Source of the DNA: Turneriella sp942492915
GTDB taxonomy: Bacteria; Spirochaetota; Leptospiria; Turneriellales; Turneriellaceae
Direction: 5' to 3'
DNA: 64,000 nt
NCBI GenBank assembly: GCA_942492915.1
Contig: OW818662.1
Coordinates: forward strand, 2,604,001 to 2,668,000
In this document: one piece after another, positions 35,551 through 44,458 of the stretch
Numbering within the stretch: the stretch's first letter is position 1
Layout of the letters: each line of letters opens with the position of its first letter
Made by a program: the position numbers and the translations under genes
Notes under the pieces: generated by a model
The model's database searches: none
What the model saw: only the letters and a program-made list of their open reading frames with translations
What the model was told of the DNA's origin: nothing

Positions 35551-35570
35551 GGCGGTTACTAGTGCTGCGA

Positions 35571-35599
35571 GTCGGGCGATTCGCTTCGAATCGCTTGAC
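35571..35599. other. 13-bp hairpin next to repeat A copy 2
   Basis: GTCGGGCGATTCG pairs fully with CGAATCGCTTGAC (two G-U pairs) around a 3-nt loop. It may be part of the repeat-associated DNA or a terminator for minus-strand transcription. There is no T-run. Confidence 0.4.
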
Positions 35600-35692
35600 T
35601 CTCTGCTTTCAGAGTAGCGCAGCGCATCGGAGCATGGGCAAACAATCTGACAACATTGACTGCTTACGGCAGTATTTAGATTTCGTGTAACT

Positions 35693-36022
35693 ATGTCTGT
35701 CTACGCCCTCAATCTTTTCACCATCGCCAACCGCCGCGAATACCTGGCCTACCTCACCCGCAGCGGTGACGCCGTCGCGCGCCACAACGGTCGCGTGCAT
35801 GCCATCGGTAAATATCTCGAAACGCGCGAGGGTGACGTCAGACCACGGCAGGTGATGATCGTCGTCGAGTGGGCATCCAAGGCGGATTTCGAACGATACA
35901 TGAGTGACCCCGAGCTTCAGGATTTGCACCCACACCGCGAAAAGGGTGCGACTGACTACGTCTGGCAGCTTTTTGAAAAGCAAGACGACTTTCGGGGAAT
36001 TCTGAAAGCCGCCAAAGCGTGA
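35693..36022 (+). CDS. DUF1330-like (dimeric alpha-beta barrel) protein
   Basis: The 109-residue product has the small ferredoxin-like fold pattern of DUF1330/YciI-type proteins: YALNLFTIANRREYLAYLTRSGDAVARHNGRV at the start, then RQVMIVVEWASKADFERYMSDPELQDLHPHRE. Function unknown for most members. It precedes the desaturase fusion gene by about 70 bp, with an inverted repeat between; joint expression is possible. Confidence 0.68.
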   Translation: MSVYALNLFTIANRREYLAYLTRSGDAVARHNGRVHAIGKYLETREGDVRPRQVMIVVEWASKADFERYMSDPELQDLHPHREKGATDYVWQLFEKQDDFRGILKAAKA

Positions 36023-36028
36023 GCTATA

Positions 36029-36054
36029 AAAACTATATAGACAATTATAGTTTT
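36029..36054. promoter_or_regulatory. Inverted repeat upstream of desaturase fusion
   Basis: AAAACTATA and TATAGTTTT form a perfect 9-bp inverted repeat with an 8-nt spacer. This may be an operator for the fusion gene 38 bp downstream, or a weak terminator of the DUF1330-like gene (it ends TTTTCTAATT). Confidence 0.45.
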
Positions 36055-36091
36055 CTAATTGACGCAGTGCACAATAGGTGAGGAGTTACGC

Positions 36092-38191
36092 ATGGCGCGC
36101 AACCTATACGGCTATTCTCCCGAAACCATCGAAGCTTTTGGCCGCGAAATTGAAGATTTGTACAACCGCACCAAGGCCAAGGTCGGTGTTGAGGATCTCA
36201 AAATCATGCAAGATCTCGACCGTTATTCGAGATATTTTGACATCACTGGGCGAGCGCTCATTCACCTGTCACCCGAACCCGTTACCTACATGGCAGGCAT
36301 TGGCCTCTTGGCCGCGCACTTTGTGATGGAATTCACCAACGGGCACAATATTCTGCACGGCCACTACGACGATATTCCCGGCAACGGCCACATCAACTCG
36401 CGCGACTTCCGTTGGGATAACACAATGGATGAAACCGATTGGAAGTTCGAACACCATGTCTGTCATCATCCCTTCACCAACATCGATGGCAAAGACCACG
36501 ATTACGGATACCTGTTCTATCGTATCAGCGCCCGGCAAGAATGGCAGCCGCGGCATGCGTTCCAGATTGCCGCACTCATGGCGATGCCGGGTATCATGAC
36601 CTATTACATGCCGGGTTACATCGCCACAGCGCGCGCCTTTTTCGAGAACCGCGCACCAGTCACATGGAAAACCTACGGGCCCGCAGTCATGAGTGTCGCG
36701 CAGGCATTAGGGCGCGACTATCTGCTCTATCCGCTTTTGGCGGGCCCGCTGTTTCCCAAAGTTTTTGTGGGCAACATGATGGCACGCGTGCTTGCGGGGG
36801 CGCACCTCATGTACATGCTGGTGTTTGAACACCACGGGGCAGATATTCCGCTGGTCGATGAGCCCGAAAATGAATCGAAGTATGAGTTCTATCTGCGCCA
36901 GGTCTTGACTTCGCGCAACTACCATGTACCCGAATGGTACGAGCGCCTGCTCATGGGTTCGATCAACACACACATGGAACACCATCTCTATCCCGACCTG
37001 CCTTTCAATCGCCTGATGGAAGTTTCAGGTGAAGTGGAAGCAATTTGCAAAAAATATGCTGTGCCCTACAAGAAGACGACCGCATTTGAAGCCTTCACTG
37101 ATCTGATCAGCGAAGGTCTCAACCAAAGTCTGCCGACAAAGCCCGGCGAGAGCGCCTTGTCTCTGCTTTTGAATCCGGTTGAGCTGATCGGTCGCATCGC
37201 CGACGGCGCAAAAAAATCCTGGTTGCCGCTCTTAACGGGCAACAGCAACACCGCATTTTCCGGTGCAATCGTCGAAAAAGTCGCGATGCTTTCGAGCGAC
37301 GTCGCCTCGATCACTCTCACAAACCCGTGGCCCGACGCGCGTTTTCACCCCGGTCAATATATTTCGGTCAACATGGAATCGCTCGGCCGCAAAGAAACCC
37401 GGCAGTACAGCATCACCCGTTTCACGCCGCAAACCATTTCGATTGCGGTGCGAAAAATTGAAGGTGGCAAGGTTTCGCCGCAGATGCATGCGCTGAAGGC
37501 CGGTTCGAGGGTCGAGCTCGTCGGTAAAATTAAGGGAGAGTTCACACTCGACGCAGCAGATAAAAAAATCCTGTTTGTCGCAGGCGGTGTGGGACTCACC
37601 CCCATTCTCGCGATGCTCGAAAATCTCGAGAGCGATCAAGACGCGGTGTTGATCTATTTCAACCGCGCTGCTGAACATATTCTTTTTAAGGCGGATTTAG
37701 AATCGCTCACAAAAGTGAAACGTGTTCGGGTCTTTCACGTACTCGACAGCGACGCCGACGGTCGCTACTCGCTCGCAAACATCCGTCGCCATGCACCTGA
37801 CTTCGAAAGCAGAGCAATCTACACGTGTGCCCCTCAGGTGATGCTCGAACTCTTTGAAAAAGACCTCGCTTCGGTAAACTTCGATATGCAGCGCTACCAT
37901 ACCGAGCGTTTTGTCGCCAAGCAGGCGGCAAGACTGCCCAAGACGGGCGTAACGCACAAAGTGCGGTTTCTCAATTCACGAAAAGATGTGGAGCTCGATG
38001 AGAGCGAGACTCTGCTTTCGGCAATTGAAGCAGCCGGCATCGTCATCCCCACTGGTTGCCGTGCCGGCATGTGCAAGGCATGCAGCGTGCAGCTCGATTC
38101 AGGCGCGACCGATAAGCACAAGAAGGGTTTTCAGGGGCTCATCACGACGTGCAATTCGTACCCGCGTTCTGATGTGGATCTTTGGGTTTAG
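36092..38191 (+). CDS. Fatty-acid desaturase-ferredoxin reductase-ferredoxin fusion
   Basis: One 699-residue chain carries a complete redox line. The N-terminal di-iron desaturase (about 50-330) has HNILH (85-89), HHVCHH (121-126) and HMEHH (294-298). A ferredoxin-NAD(P) reductase part follows, with FAD-binding RQYSIT (about 437-442) and NAD-binding GGVGLTPI (about 498-505). A plant-type [2Fe-2S] ferredoxin closes it, with Cys656, Cys661, Cys664 and Cys687. Electrons would run NAD(P)H-FAD-2Fe2S-diiron within one protein. GAGGAG precedes the chosen ATG; an earlier start adds 11 unlikely residues. The acyl substrate and bond position are unknown. Confidence 0.92.
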   Translation: MARNLYGYSPETIEAFGREIEDLYNRTKAKVGVEDLKIMQDLDRYSRYFDITGRALIHLSPEPVTYMAGIGLLAAHFVMEFTNGHNILHGHYDDIPGNGHINSRDFRWDNTMDETDWKFEHHVCHHPFTNIDGKDHDYGYLFYRISARQEWQPRHAFQIAALMAMPGIMTYYMPGYIATARAFFENRAPVTWKTYGPAVMSVAQALGRDYLLYPLLAGPLFPKVFVGNMMARVLAGAHLMYMLVFEHHGADIPLVDEPENESKYEFYLRQVLTSRNYHVPEWYERLLMGSINTHMEHHLYPDLPFNRLMEVSGEVEAICKKYAVPYKKTTAFEAFTDLISEGLNQSLPTKPGESALSLLLNPVELIGRIADGAKKSWLPLLTGNSNTAFSGAIVEKVAMLSSDVASITLTNPWPDARFHPGQYISVNMESLGRKETRQYSITRFTPQTISIAVRKIEGGKVSPQMHALKAGSRVELVGKIKGEFTLDAADKKILFVAGGVGLTPILAMLENLESDQDAVLIYFNRAAEHILFKADLESLTKVKRVRVFHVLDSDADGRYSLANIRRHAPDFESRAIYTCAPQVMLELFEKDLASVNFDMQRYHTERFVAKQAARLPKTGVTHKVRFLNSRKDVELDESETLLSAIEAAGIVIPTGCRAGMCKACSVQLDSGATDKHKKGFQGLITTCNSYPRSDVDLWV

Positions 38192-38232
38192 AAAGACGCC
38201 AAAAATGCAAACCAGTTGCCTTGCGCAACCCG

Positions 38233-39057
38233 CTAACTCGCCATTTTTTCCAGATACGCCAGCGCATCGGGGTGCATCGGCTGCTGGCTCGGGTGAAAGC
38301 CCGGGCGCATGTAGTCTACCATGCCCTCGATGAATACACGACCGAGCGAGTTCTCTTTCGTAAAAAGATCAACCAGCTGCTGCGGCAATGTCGCCCACGG
38401 AAACTCTTTGTCTTTCAGCACCAGATATGACGTGCCGACTGCGACGTACGCCGTAATGATGCCATAGGCAAATGCCATGCCCGACATGCGCATTGCATAG
38501 TTGTTACCGCCGACAAGATCAAGCACGTCAAAGGCGAGATCGCGGTGTTCCATCTCTTCTGCTGCGTGCCACGCGTAGAGCTCGCGCACATCGGCGCGCG
38601 CAATCTTTTCGAGTTCGCCCGGCTGAAACAGCGACTGCGCGAAACCGGCTGTCATATTTTCGGCTGCTGCAGTGATCGACAGCGCCCACTTGTGCAAAAA
38701 CTCAAACCCGAGATTTTTGCGCACGAACGGCTCGAGCCATTCGAACGTCGGCACAGTAAAGAGCCACATGAACCAATCCATATTGCCGACGTTTTCGGCG
38801 ACCGCTTTGTTGAAACGCTCGTGCGCCATGCTGTGTTGCATCTCTTGCCCCACGAACGCTTTGATATCCGCTTGCATCTTCGGGTCTGTCACGCGATCGG
38901 CGAAATGCTTCACTGAACGAATGAAGAACGATTCGCCGTCAGGAAACATGAGGCTGAGCGTATTCAGCACATGGCTCTGCAGCGCATCTTTGCCCGCCCA
39001 GTGCGCCGGCACGGGTTCGGCGAAGGTGTCTTTGTTTTTTCTGACTGTCATTTGCAT
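38233..39057 (-). CDS. PF10118-type predicted metal-dependent hydrolase
   Basis: The protein has the acidic/histidine pattern of this ferritin-like family: FVGQEMQHSMAHERFN, then LYAWHAAEEMEHRDLAFDVLD (ExxH pairs that could bind two metals), separated by helices. Family members have been called metal-dependent hydrolases, but the biochemical role is not settled. I start at the ATG after AGGGGGCCT; longer in-frame versions lack a ribosome site. It converges on the desaturase fusion, which may be coincidence or a shared lipid role. A 16-bp palindrome lies upstream. Confidence 0.82.
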   Translation of the reverse strand: MQMTVRKNKDTFAEPVPAHWAGKDALQSHVLNTLSLMFPDGESFFIRSVKHFADRVTDPKMQADIKAFVGQEMQHSMAHERFNKAVAENVGNMDWFMWLFTVPTFEWLEPFVRKNLGFEFLHKWALSITAAAENMTAGFAQSLFQPGELEKIARADVRELYAWHAAEEMEHRDLAFDVLDLVGGNNYAMRMSGMAFAYGIITAYVAVGTSYLVLKDKEFPWATLPQQLVDLFTKENSLGRVFIEGMVDYMRPGFHPSQQPMHPDALAYLEKMAS

Positions 39058-39099
39058 AGGCCCCCTACGGGAAAATATGAACAAAGTGTCAACTAATTC

Positions 39100-39115
39100 T
39101 GTAGCAATCGCTACA
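39100..39115. promoter_or_regulatory. 16-bp palindrome upstream of PF10118 gene
   Basis: TGTAGC-AATC-GCTACA is a perfect inverted repeat with a 4-nt centre, 43 bp before the start codon. TTGACA on the minus strand follows closely. This is the size and symmetry of a TetR-family operator; the regulator is not identified. Confidence 0.45.
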
Positions 39116-39163
39116 CTATCAACCATTAGGCGCGATAGCTGAGGATTTCCATAGCTTCCGTAA

Positions 39164-39727
39164 TTAATAGTTGTAGCCGAATCCAACCCCAACACGCAAC
39201 TCGCTCAAATATACCGCACCCGTTTCGACATAATGCAGCTCGCCAAATACATAGCGTAAATGCCCGGTCAAGTGCCACCGCTCGCCGGTTTGCAGATGTA
39301 ACCCCAAAACCGGAGACATGATGGGATAAATGAATATTCCGTTCGCAGCACCGTTTGCCACCGACGCAAAACCCAGACCGGGTTGAAAGCCGGCAAAAGA
39401 TCTTAGCGGCCCAGAGCGGGCGAAAGTGTAAACAAGGCCGATCATCGCCTGGTAACTCTGCTGCAGCACACCGGGTTTTGACTTTGCCGCGAGGGCGTAA
39501 AGATCAGCGCGCAGAGAAATGTTGGGCTGCTGGAACCATTCAGCCTCGGCGCCGACGGCATATGCAAGCGCGTTCTGCGCAGTCAGATAACCAGCTGAAA
39601 ATGTGGACGCAAGCCGAACTTCGGCGGATCTCAAATCGCTTGCGGCACATAGCTGCAGAATGAGTATTGCCGGCGTAAAGATTTTTGAGATGGCGGACAA
39701 TCTAGTAGGTATGCGATTCGTCCGCAT
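39164..39727 (-). CDS. Small outer-membrane beta-barrel protein
   Basis: The ATG giving MRTNRIPTRLSAISKIFTPAILILQL provides a signal sequence. The mature part has alternating strands rich in Gly and aromatic residues (FAGFQPGLGFASVANG, HLTGHLRYVFGELHYVETGAVYL) and ends VGFGYNY, a typical C-terminal barrel signature. About 187 residues, with no further family assignment. It lies upstream of, and in line with, the PF10118 gene, about 107 bp apart. Confidence 0.68.
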   Translation of the reverse strand: MRTNRIPTRLSAISKIFTPAILILQLCAASDLRSAEVRLASTFSAGYLTAQNALAYAVGAEAEWFQQPNISLRADLYALAAKSKPGVLQQSYQAMIGLVYTFARSGPLRSFAGFQPGLGFASVANGAANGIFIYPIMSPVLGLHLQTGERWHLTGHLRYVFGELHYVETGAVYLSELRVGVGFGYNY

Positions 39728-39948
39728 GCAAGATACTGTGAAATTCTCGGTCGTCGATATGAGGATGCACATTCGAACGCGGGCCTGTCGCGCAATCTTG
39801 ATAGATTACCTCTGCCTTTTCATAATACATGCTTATAGTGACGCAACAGAGGCTCATTTGGTCAACAGAATTAAAGGCTAACTCGGAAATTCGGGCCAAA
39901 ATATTTGTTTTTTGCGAACACGCCTGCCATATCTTGCGTCAAAGGTGC

Positions 39949-40644
39949 ATGCGCGCTTACCTGCTCTGCCTGTTACTCATTTCTTCACCCGTGGTTGCAT
40001 GCCCGAATGCACAAGAAGCCGCGATTAGTTGGGGTAAAGAAAACCTTGGCGACGATGAAGCAGATCAGGTTGCGGCGCGACCGAAAGTTACACGCATCAA
40101 TTCAATGGTATGGGCTGCGCAATTCACACTTCCAAAAGGTGACGATGATGACAAGAGCCCGGCGAGAATCATCACGGCACTCTTTGCCGGCAACAACTGC
40201 GAATTTTTGCAGCAATGGGACGGCGAAATAGCTGAGGTCGTTGAAAGCGGCAAAACGAAATACATCCTCATCAGAACGGAGAACAACGACGGTGAAGAGA
40301 GCAACTCGCAATTTCAATTTGTGACCGCCACCCCTGAAGGCACTGTCGGCAACACGCGCGACCAACACGGCAGCGAGATCGAATTTTCAGAGTCGGCGCA
40401 AAACAGGTGCGACGGTAAGCTCGGCAGCCGCACAAGCTGGTCGCGCGACACCAACGACCCGCTGCAAGTGATCGTGCGCGAACGGCGTACCGACCGCGAC
40501 GAAAAATGCAGACTTACAGAAGACGCGTCGACTTTCAGGTATTATCGGCTGGCGGCAGACCATTGGCACCTGGACGACGGTGCCAATGAAGAGCCTGTGG
40601 CAAAAACGTTAACACCCAGCAAGCGCCACGGAAATGATAACTAA
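39949..40644 (+). CDS. Secreted protein of unknown function
   Basis: The ATG in AAAGGTGCATG gives MRAYLLCLLLISSPVVACP, a signal peptide that may be lipidated at the Cys. The mature part is polar and acidic, with a charged loop GDDDDKSP and about four Cys residues. LITEN-type strands (KYILIRTENN, SQFQFVTATPEG) suggest a beta-rich fold. No family was recognised. The region between it and the divergent barrel gene (about 220 bp) shows no clear gene. Confidence 0.62.
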   Translation: MRAYLLCLLLISSPVVACPNAQEAAISWGKENLGDDEADQVAARPKVTRINSMVWAAQFTLPKGDDDDKSPARIITALFAGNNCEFLQQWDGEIAEVVESGKTKYILIRTENNDGEESNSQFQFVTATPEGTVGNTRDQHGSEIEFSESAQNRCDGKLGSRTSWSRDTNDPLQVIVRERRTDRDEKCRLTEDASTFRYYRLAADHWHLDDGANEEPVAKTLTPSKRHGNDN

Positions 40645-40657
40645 TTTTGCATTCATT

Positions 40658-40960
40658 TTATGCTCCCTTAGTCAGCAGAATTCTCGAATCTTCTGTAGCC
40701 GATATTTCGTGCTCTTCTCTGGCCGGGATAGCGATAAAATCCCCTGCCTTCATGGTTCCCTTTGAGCCTGCCATCGTAAACTCGATATTGCCCTCCTGTA
40801 CAAGCAAGAAGGCGGCAGTGGGCGAGCTATGCTGCGCGAGCTTCTGCCCCGCCATGAAGCCCAGCCCAACTACTTTGAACCCGTCAGCAAACAGCACCGT
40901 GCTCGATTTTGATTCGAGCTTCAATACGATTTTGTCGTGAATCGATTCTACGTTATTCAT
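40658..40960 (-). CDS. Cupin-domain protein
   Basis: The chosen ATG lies 5 bp after AAGGAG and shares its first base with the upstream stop (TAATG). The 100-residue product is a single cupin barrel: FMAGQKLAQHSSPTAAFLLVQEGNIEF, then GDFIAIPAREEHEISA, with His residues that could bind a metal. Last gene of the TetR-headed operon. Small cupins often bind a metal or a small ligand; the role is unknown. A sensor or detoxification function beside an efflux pump is a guess. Confidence 0.82.
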   Translation of the reverse strand: MNNVESIHDKIVLKLESKSSTVLFADGFKVVGLGFMAGQKLAQHSSPTAAFLLVQEGNIEFTMAGSKGTMKAGDFIAIPAREEHEISATEDSRILLTKGA

Positions 40961-41358
40961 TAAGTACTCCTTGATAAATTCTTGATCCTCAATATTGCGA
41001 AAGTCATGCCGGCCCAAACGGTAGTTCTCAGCGTCATCGCGGCGACGGTGCGCATTTCAAACATACCACCGAGAAGAATGTGAACACCGAGCCCGGCGAA
41101 CACACAGGTGGTGGCGATCGTAATGGCCGCCGACATTTTGAAAGCCCACGAACATCTGAAGAAGACCGCTACACCCGCGGCCACGTAAAAGAATCCTGCG
41201 ATCGTATTCGTCCACAAAACGAAAGGAACGAAATTTCCGGCATTTGCCCGCGCAACCGGATCAAAGAATAGCACCGCACTTCCCTCTTTAATGGTTGCTG
41301 TACCGAAAATGATTGCAACCCCCGCCAACAAGTAATGCCAAACTGTGCGATTTTTCAT
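40960..41358 (-). CDS. Four-helix membrane protein of unknown function
   Basis: Four hydrophobic segments (YLLAGVAIIFGTATIK, VLWTNTIAGFFYVAAGVAVFF, MSAAITIATTCVFAGLGVHIL, MTLRTTVWAGMTFAI) fill most of its 132 residues. The family is not certain; DoxX-like proteins are similar in size. The preceding AGGAG-type site and the overlap with the cupin stop/start place it firmly in the efflux operon. Confidence 0.7.
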   Translation of the reverse strand: MKNRTVWHYLLAGVAIIFGTATIKEGSAVLFFDPVARANAGNFVPFVLWTNTIAGFFYVAAGVAVFFRCSWAFKMSAAITIATTCVFAGLGVHILLGGMFEMRTVAAMTLRTTVWAGMTFAILRIKNLSRST

Positions 41359-41370
41359 ACGTTTCTCCTC

Positions 41371-42078
41371 TTATGAGATTCTTTTGCCTTTTCCGCGCTC
41401 TTCGACTGTGCGCCCGTCCCGAATATTATAGATGCGTTTGAACGTGGGGATAATCTTTTCATCGTGTGTCACCACGATGATAGCCGTCTCGTACTGCTTC
41501 GCCATCTGGTTCAAGATCTGGATCACCGCCAGCGCCCGCTCGCTGTCGAGGGGTGCAGTCGGTTCATCGGCAAGAATCACCGGCGGCCGGTTGACGAGCG
41601 CGCGCGCAATCGACACGCGTTGCTGCTCACCGCCCGAAAGTTGTGACGGCATCGCTTTCGCGCGGTGTGCCACGTCGAGTGCCTTAAGCAATTCTAACGC
41701 GAGCGTGCGCGATTCAGAGTTGGATTTTCCCGCGAGCATCGGCAGGAGTGCGACGTTATCGGTAACGTCGAGAAACGGAATCAGATACGGCGCCTGAAAA
41801 ACAAAACCAATCTTGTCGCGGCGCAGTGCGCGCAAGTCGGGTATTTTCCAGCCGTCGTCATAGATGGTATGGTGGCCTAGAGTCATGCGGCCACCGCTCG
41901 GTTCGATTACCGCACCGAGACACTTGAGCAGCGTACTTTTTCCCGAGCCCGACGGCCCAATGAGCCCGACAACCTCGCCGGGAGCCACCTGCATATCCAC
42001 GCCCTTGAGCGCGTCAACGGCGGTTTCACCCGAACCATAACGCTTGCGCAGGGAGGAAATTGAAATACCGTTACCCAC
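41371..42078 (-). CDS. ABC transporter ATP-binding protein (MacB/LolD/DevA type)
   Basis: Walker A GPSGSGKST, the Q-loop in IGFVFQAPYLIPFLDV, signature LSGGEQQRVSIARAL and Walker B VILADEPTAPLD are all intact. I prefer the GTG start with AGAGG 6 bp before it, giving an 8-bp overlap with the permease gene; an upstream ATG-like start would overlap by 29 bp. It drives the FtsX-type permease. Such systems export lipids, antibiotics or glycolipids. Confidence 0.93.
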   Translation of the reverse strand: MGNGISISSLRKRYGSGETAVDALKGVDMQVAPGEVVGLIGPSGSGKSTLLKCLGAVIEPSGGRMTLGHHTIYDDGWKIPDLRALRRDKIGFVFQAPYLIPFLDVTDNVALLPMLAGKSNSESRTLALELLKALDVAHRAKAMPSQLSGGEQQRVSIARALVNRPPVILADEPTAPLDSERALAVIQILNQMAKQYETAIIVVTHDEKIIPTFKRIYNIRDGRTVEERGKGKRIS

Positions 42079-43273
42079 TGATCGCCTCTGCCGGGTCAAC
42101 CTTCAGAGCTGCGCGAATCGCAATCAGGCTTGCCAGAATACAGATCACCACAACGGCGATGAAGCCCATGAGCGCATCGCCCGGCTCCATAAGCACGTAT
42201 TTGGGAAACACCGGCGCCCAGAATGTCGCTGCCGTTTTGCCGACGATAAAGCCGATGATGCCAAGCCCCAGCGCCTGCTGCATGATCATCGACGCGATGG
42301 TGATGTTTTTTGTACCGATGAGTTTCAGTACGGCGATCTCGCGGATCTTACCCAGCGTGAGAGTATAGATGATAAAGGCGACGATTGCCGCACTGACGAC
42401 CGCAAGAATCACCAGAAACATACCGATCTGTTTTGCAGCCGTCGCAATGAGTTTGCCGATCAGAATTTCTTCCATCTGCGCGCGCGTGAAGACCTGTAGC
42501 CGTTTCCAGCGCCGAATCGGTGCGGCGACCTCTTCGGGTGAAAAACCGTTTTTGATCTGCACGAGCACCGCATTGACATAGGGATTTATACTTTGCGAGG
42601 CGATGACTCCCTGCAGTAAACCCGGCACCCCCAGTCGGTTGAACGCGGGATTCGCCGTGGTGCGGCGGCGTTGCTGACCAATTGCATCATTGTCTTTGAG
42701 AAACTGCGCCTCTTGCGCGTCTTTGAGCGGAATAAACAGCATCGGATCACCACCCGAAGAAACCATACGCCGCGTTAAGCCGACGACTTGGTAATGGTTA
42801 CGGCGAATCTGCACCTGGTCACCGAGTTTGAAACCTGCGGCAATATCGGCGACAGCTTCGTAATGACCGCGCGTTATGTGGCGGCCCGCGATGAGATGGC
42901 TTGGCTGCCCAGGTTCGCCGGGGCCGCCTGCGATTGTGCCCACCACCATCACTCTGACATCCGCGTTGCTTGCCTGCACCTGCATGCTGAGATAAGTAAT
43001 ATTGGCTGCGCGCGCCACGCCGCGTATGCTCAAGAGGCCGCGGTACGTGTCGTCGTATATGCTTGAAGGTTCGGCGTAAGGCCCGAGCGTGTCTTTCTGC
43101 ACAACCCAAAGGTCGGCCCCGCTGTTATCGAGCAGTGTCATCGCATCGTCGACCATGCCGCGGTAAACACCCGCCATAGTCAGCGTGACGCCGATCAGTA
43201 GCCCAAGACCCACGCCCGTGAAGACAAACTTGCCCCACGAGTGCAGAATATCGCGACCCGCAAGACTGATCAA
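42071..43273 (-). CDS. ABC transporter permease (FtsX/DevC type)
   Basis: One N-terminal membrane segment (FVFTGVGLGLLIGVTLTMAGVY) is followed by a long periplasmic part (about 45-250) and three C-terminal segments, including the FtsX-like LKLIGTKNITIASMIMQQALGLGIIGF. This is the DevC/MacB-type layout, without a fused ATPase. The gene overlaps its neighbours on both sides (ATGA with the adaptor gene), so the complex is co-translated. Confidence 0.9.
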   Translation of the reverse strand: MISLAGRDILHSWGKFVFTGVGLGLLIGVTLTMAGVYRGMVDDAMTLLDNSGADLWVVQKDTLGPYAEPSSIYDDTYRGLLSIRGVARAANITYLSMQVQASNADVRVMVVGTIAGGPGEPGQPSHLIAGRHITRGHYEAVADIAAGFKLGDQVQIRRNHYQVVGLTRRMVSSGGDPMLFIPLKDAQEAQFLKDNDAIGQQRRRTTANPAFNRLGVPGLLQGVIASQSINPYVNAVLVQIKNGFSPEEVAAPIRRWKRLQVFTRAQMEEILIGKLIATAAKQIGMFLVILAVVSAAIVAFIIYTLTLGKIREIAVLKLIGTKNITIASMIMQQALGLGIIGFIVGKTAATFWAPVFPKYVLMEPGDALMGFIAVVVICILASLIAIRAALKVDPAEAISG

Positions 43274-44454
43274 CGCGGCGCCTCTGTCATTCGTTCGACG
43301 ATTTTAATGCGGCTGCCCGCTTTGAGCGGGCTCTTACTGTAGACAACCACACGTTCACCGGCATTTAAGCCAGCGTGAATCTGCACGTTACCGTCGAGAT
43401 CGGCTACTCCGATTTTTAAAGGCACAAAGCGAATCTTATGCGTATTGTTTTCAACAACCCAAACTCCGAGTTCACCCGATAGCCGTGTCAGGGCTGCGTT
43501 TGGTATTGTGGGTCTCGCCGGTAATGCCGGCAGGGCAATCGTCACTTCGGCCAATTCGCCCAATGCCGGTAGCGGCACCGGCGATGCATCAAACACGACC
43601 TTTGCAATCGTCTCTTCGGTCACCGCATCGGCGATGGGTTCGACACGCAACACATGCCCCGTTGTCGGTGCCGCGCGAGAGCGCAGCACGATCTTGCCAC
43701 CGAGCCCTGCCTTGAGGCCGGTAGAGCCAACCTGGTCGAAGCGCACGTTGATCCACAAAGTTGTGGGATCTATGACTTCGACGACCGACTGTCCTGCGAC
43801 GACAGTCGTTCCGGGTTCGGCGCTGCGCGCTATCACGAGACCGCCGAGAGGCGCTACCAATCTCAGATTCGCGCTCGAACGTAAGGGATTTTTTGCGCCG
43901 CCAGAAACGCGCGCGAGATCTTGCCGGGCCAGAGCAACGTTGGCCCGCGCCTCGCGTGTTTCGGCTTCGGCTGGCGCAGGCACTCGCGCGAGCAAGTCGC
44001 GCAGGTTATTTTCGGCCGTGGCAAGACGCCCCCGCGCATCGAGCTCTTCTTGCGCCAAAGCCTTGCGTATAAAATCGCGTTCTGCGTCTGTATTGCTCAG
44101 CACATCGAGGTCAGGTCGCTCCATTTCGGCAAGCAGCTGCCTCGCCTTAACTCGATCGCCGACATTCACCAACACGCGCTTCACGCGCCCCGGCGAATTC
44201 GGGCCAATCTTGAAAAGCGACCTGGCTTCAACTGTGCCGACGCCAAAAAGTGCGGGCGATACAGAGATACTTTCGACTGTTGTGACAGTGACTGGTATGG
44301 GTGCGAGCGGCCCCGATCTGAGCACGACATAACCAAACAGAATCAATACAGGCAGAAGTACGAGCAGCACTAAGGCAGTGCGACCGCTCACAGGGAGGGG
44401 TATCTTGCGTATAACCTCGCGCATCGTGGCTAAAAAGTTTTTTTCCGTGTTCAT
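43270..44454 (-). CDS. Periplasmic adaptor (HlyD/RND-type membrane fusion protein)
   Basis: The start gives MNTEKNFLATMREVIRKIPL, then a membrane anchor (TALVLLVLLPVLILFGYVVL). A lipoyl/barrel-sandwich half (GTVEARSLFKIGPNSPGRVKRV, VGDRVKARQLLAEME) is split by a helical hairpin (AEAETREARANVALARQDLARV) and closed by LVAPLGGLVIARSAEPGTTV. The beta-barrel and C-terminal parts follow. It would bridge the ABC permease to an outer-membrane channel not encoded here. It lies 4 bp after tetR. Confidence 0.92.
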   Translation of the reverse strand: MNTEKNFLATMREVIRKIPLPVSGRTALVLLVLLPVLILFGYVVLRSGPLAPIPVTVTTVESISVSPALFGVGTVEARSLFKIGPNSPGRVKRVLVNVGDRVKARQLLAEMERPDLDVLSNTDAERDFIRKALAQEELDARGRLATAENNLRDLLARVPAPAEAETREARANVALARQDLARVSGGAKNPLRSSANLRLVAPLGGLVIARSAEPGTTVVAGQSVVEVIDPTTLWINVRFDQVGSTGLKAGLGGKIVLRSRAAPTTGHVLRVEPIADAVTEETIAKVVFDASPVPLPALGELAEVTIALPALPARPTIPNAALTRLSGELGVWVVENNTHKIRFVPLKIGVADLDGNVQIHAGLNAGERVVVYSKSPLKAGSRIKIVERMTEAPR

Positions 44455-44458
44455 GAGT

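Noticed and set aside
43445..44332. 295-codon plus-strand open frame
   Set aside because: Antisense of the adaptor protein gene; composition (Arg/Ser/Thr/Pro) is that of a shadow frame.
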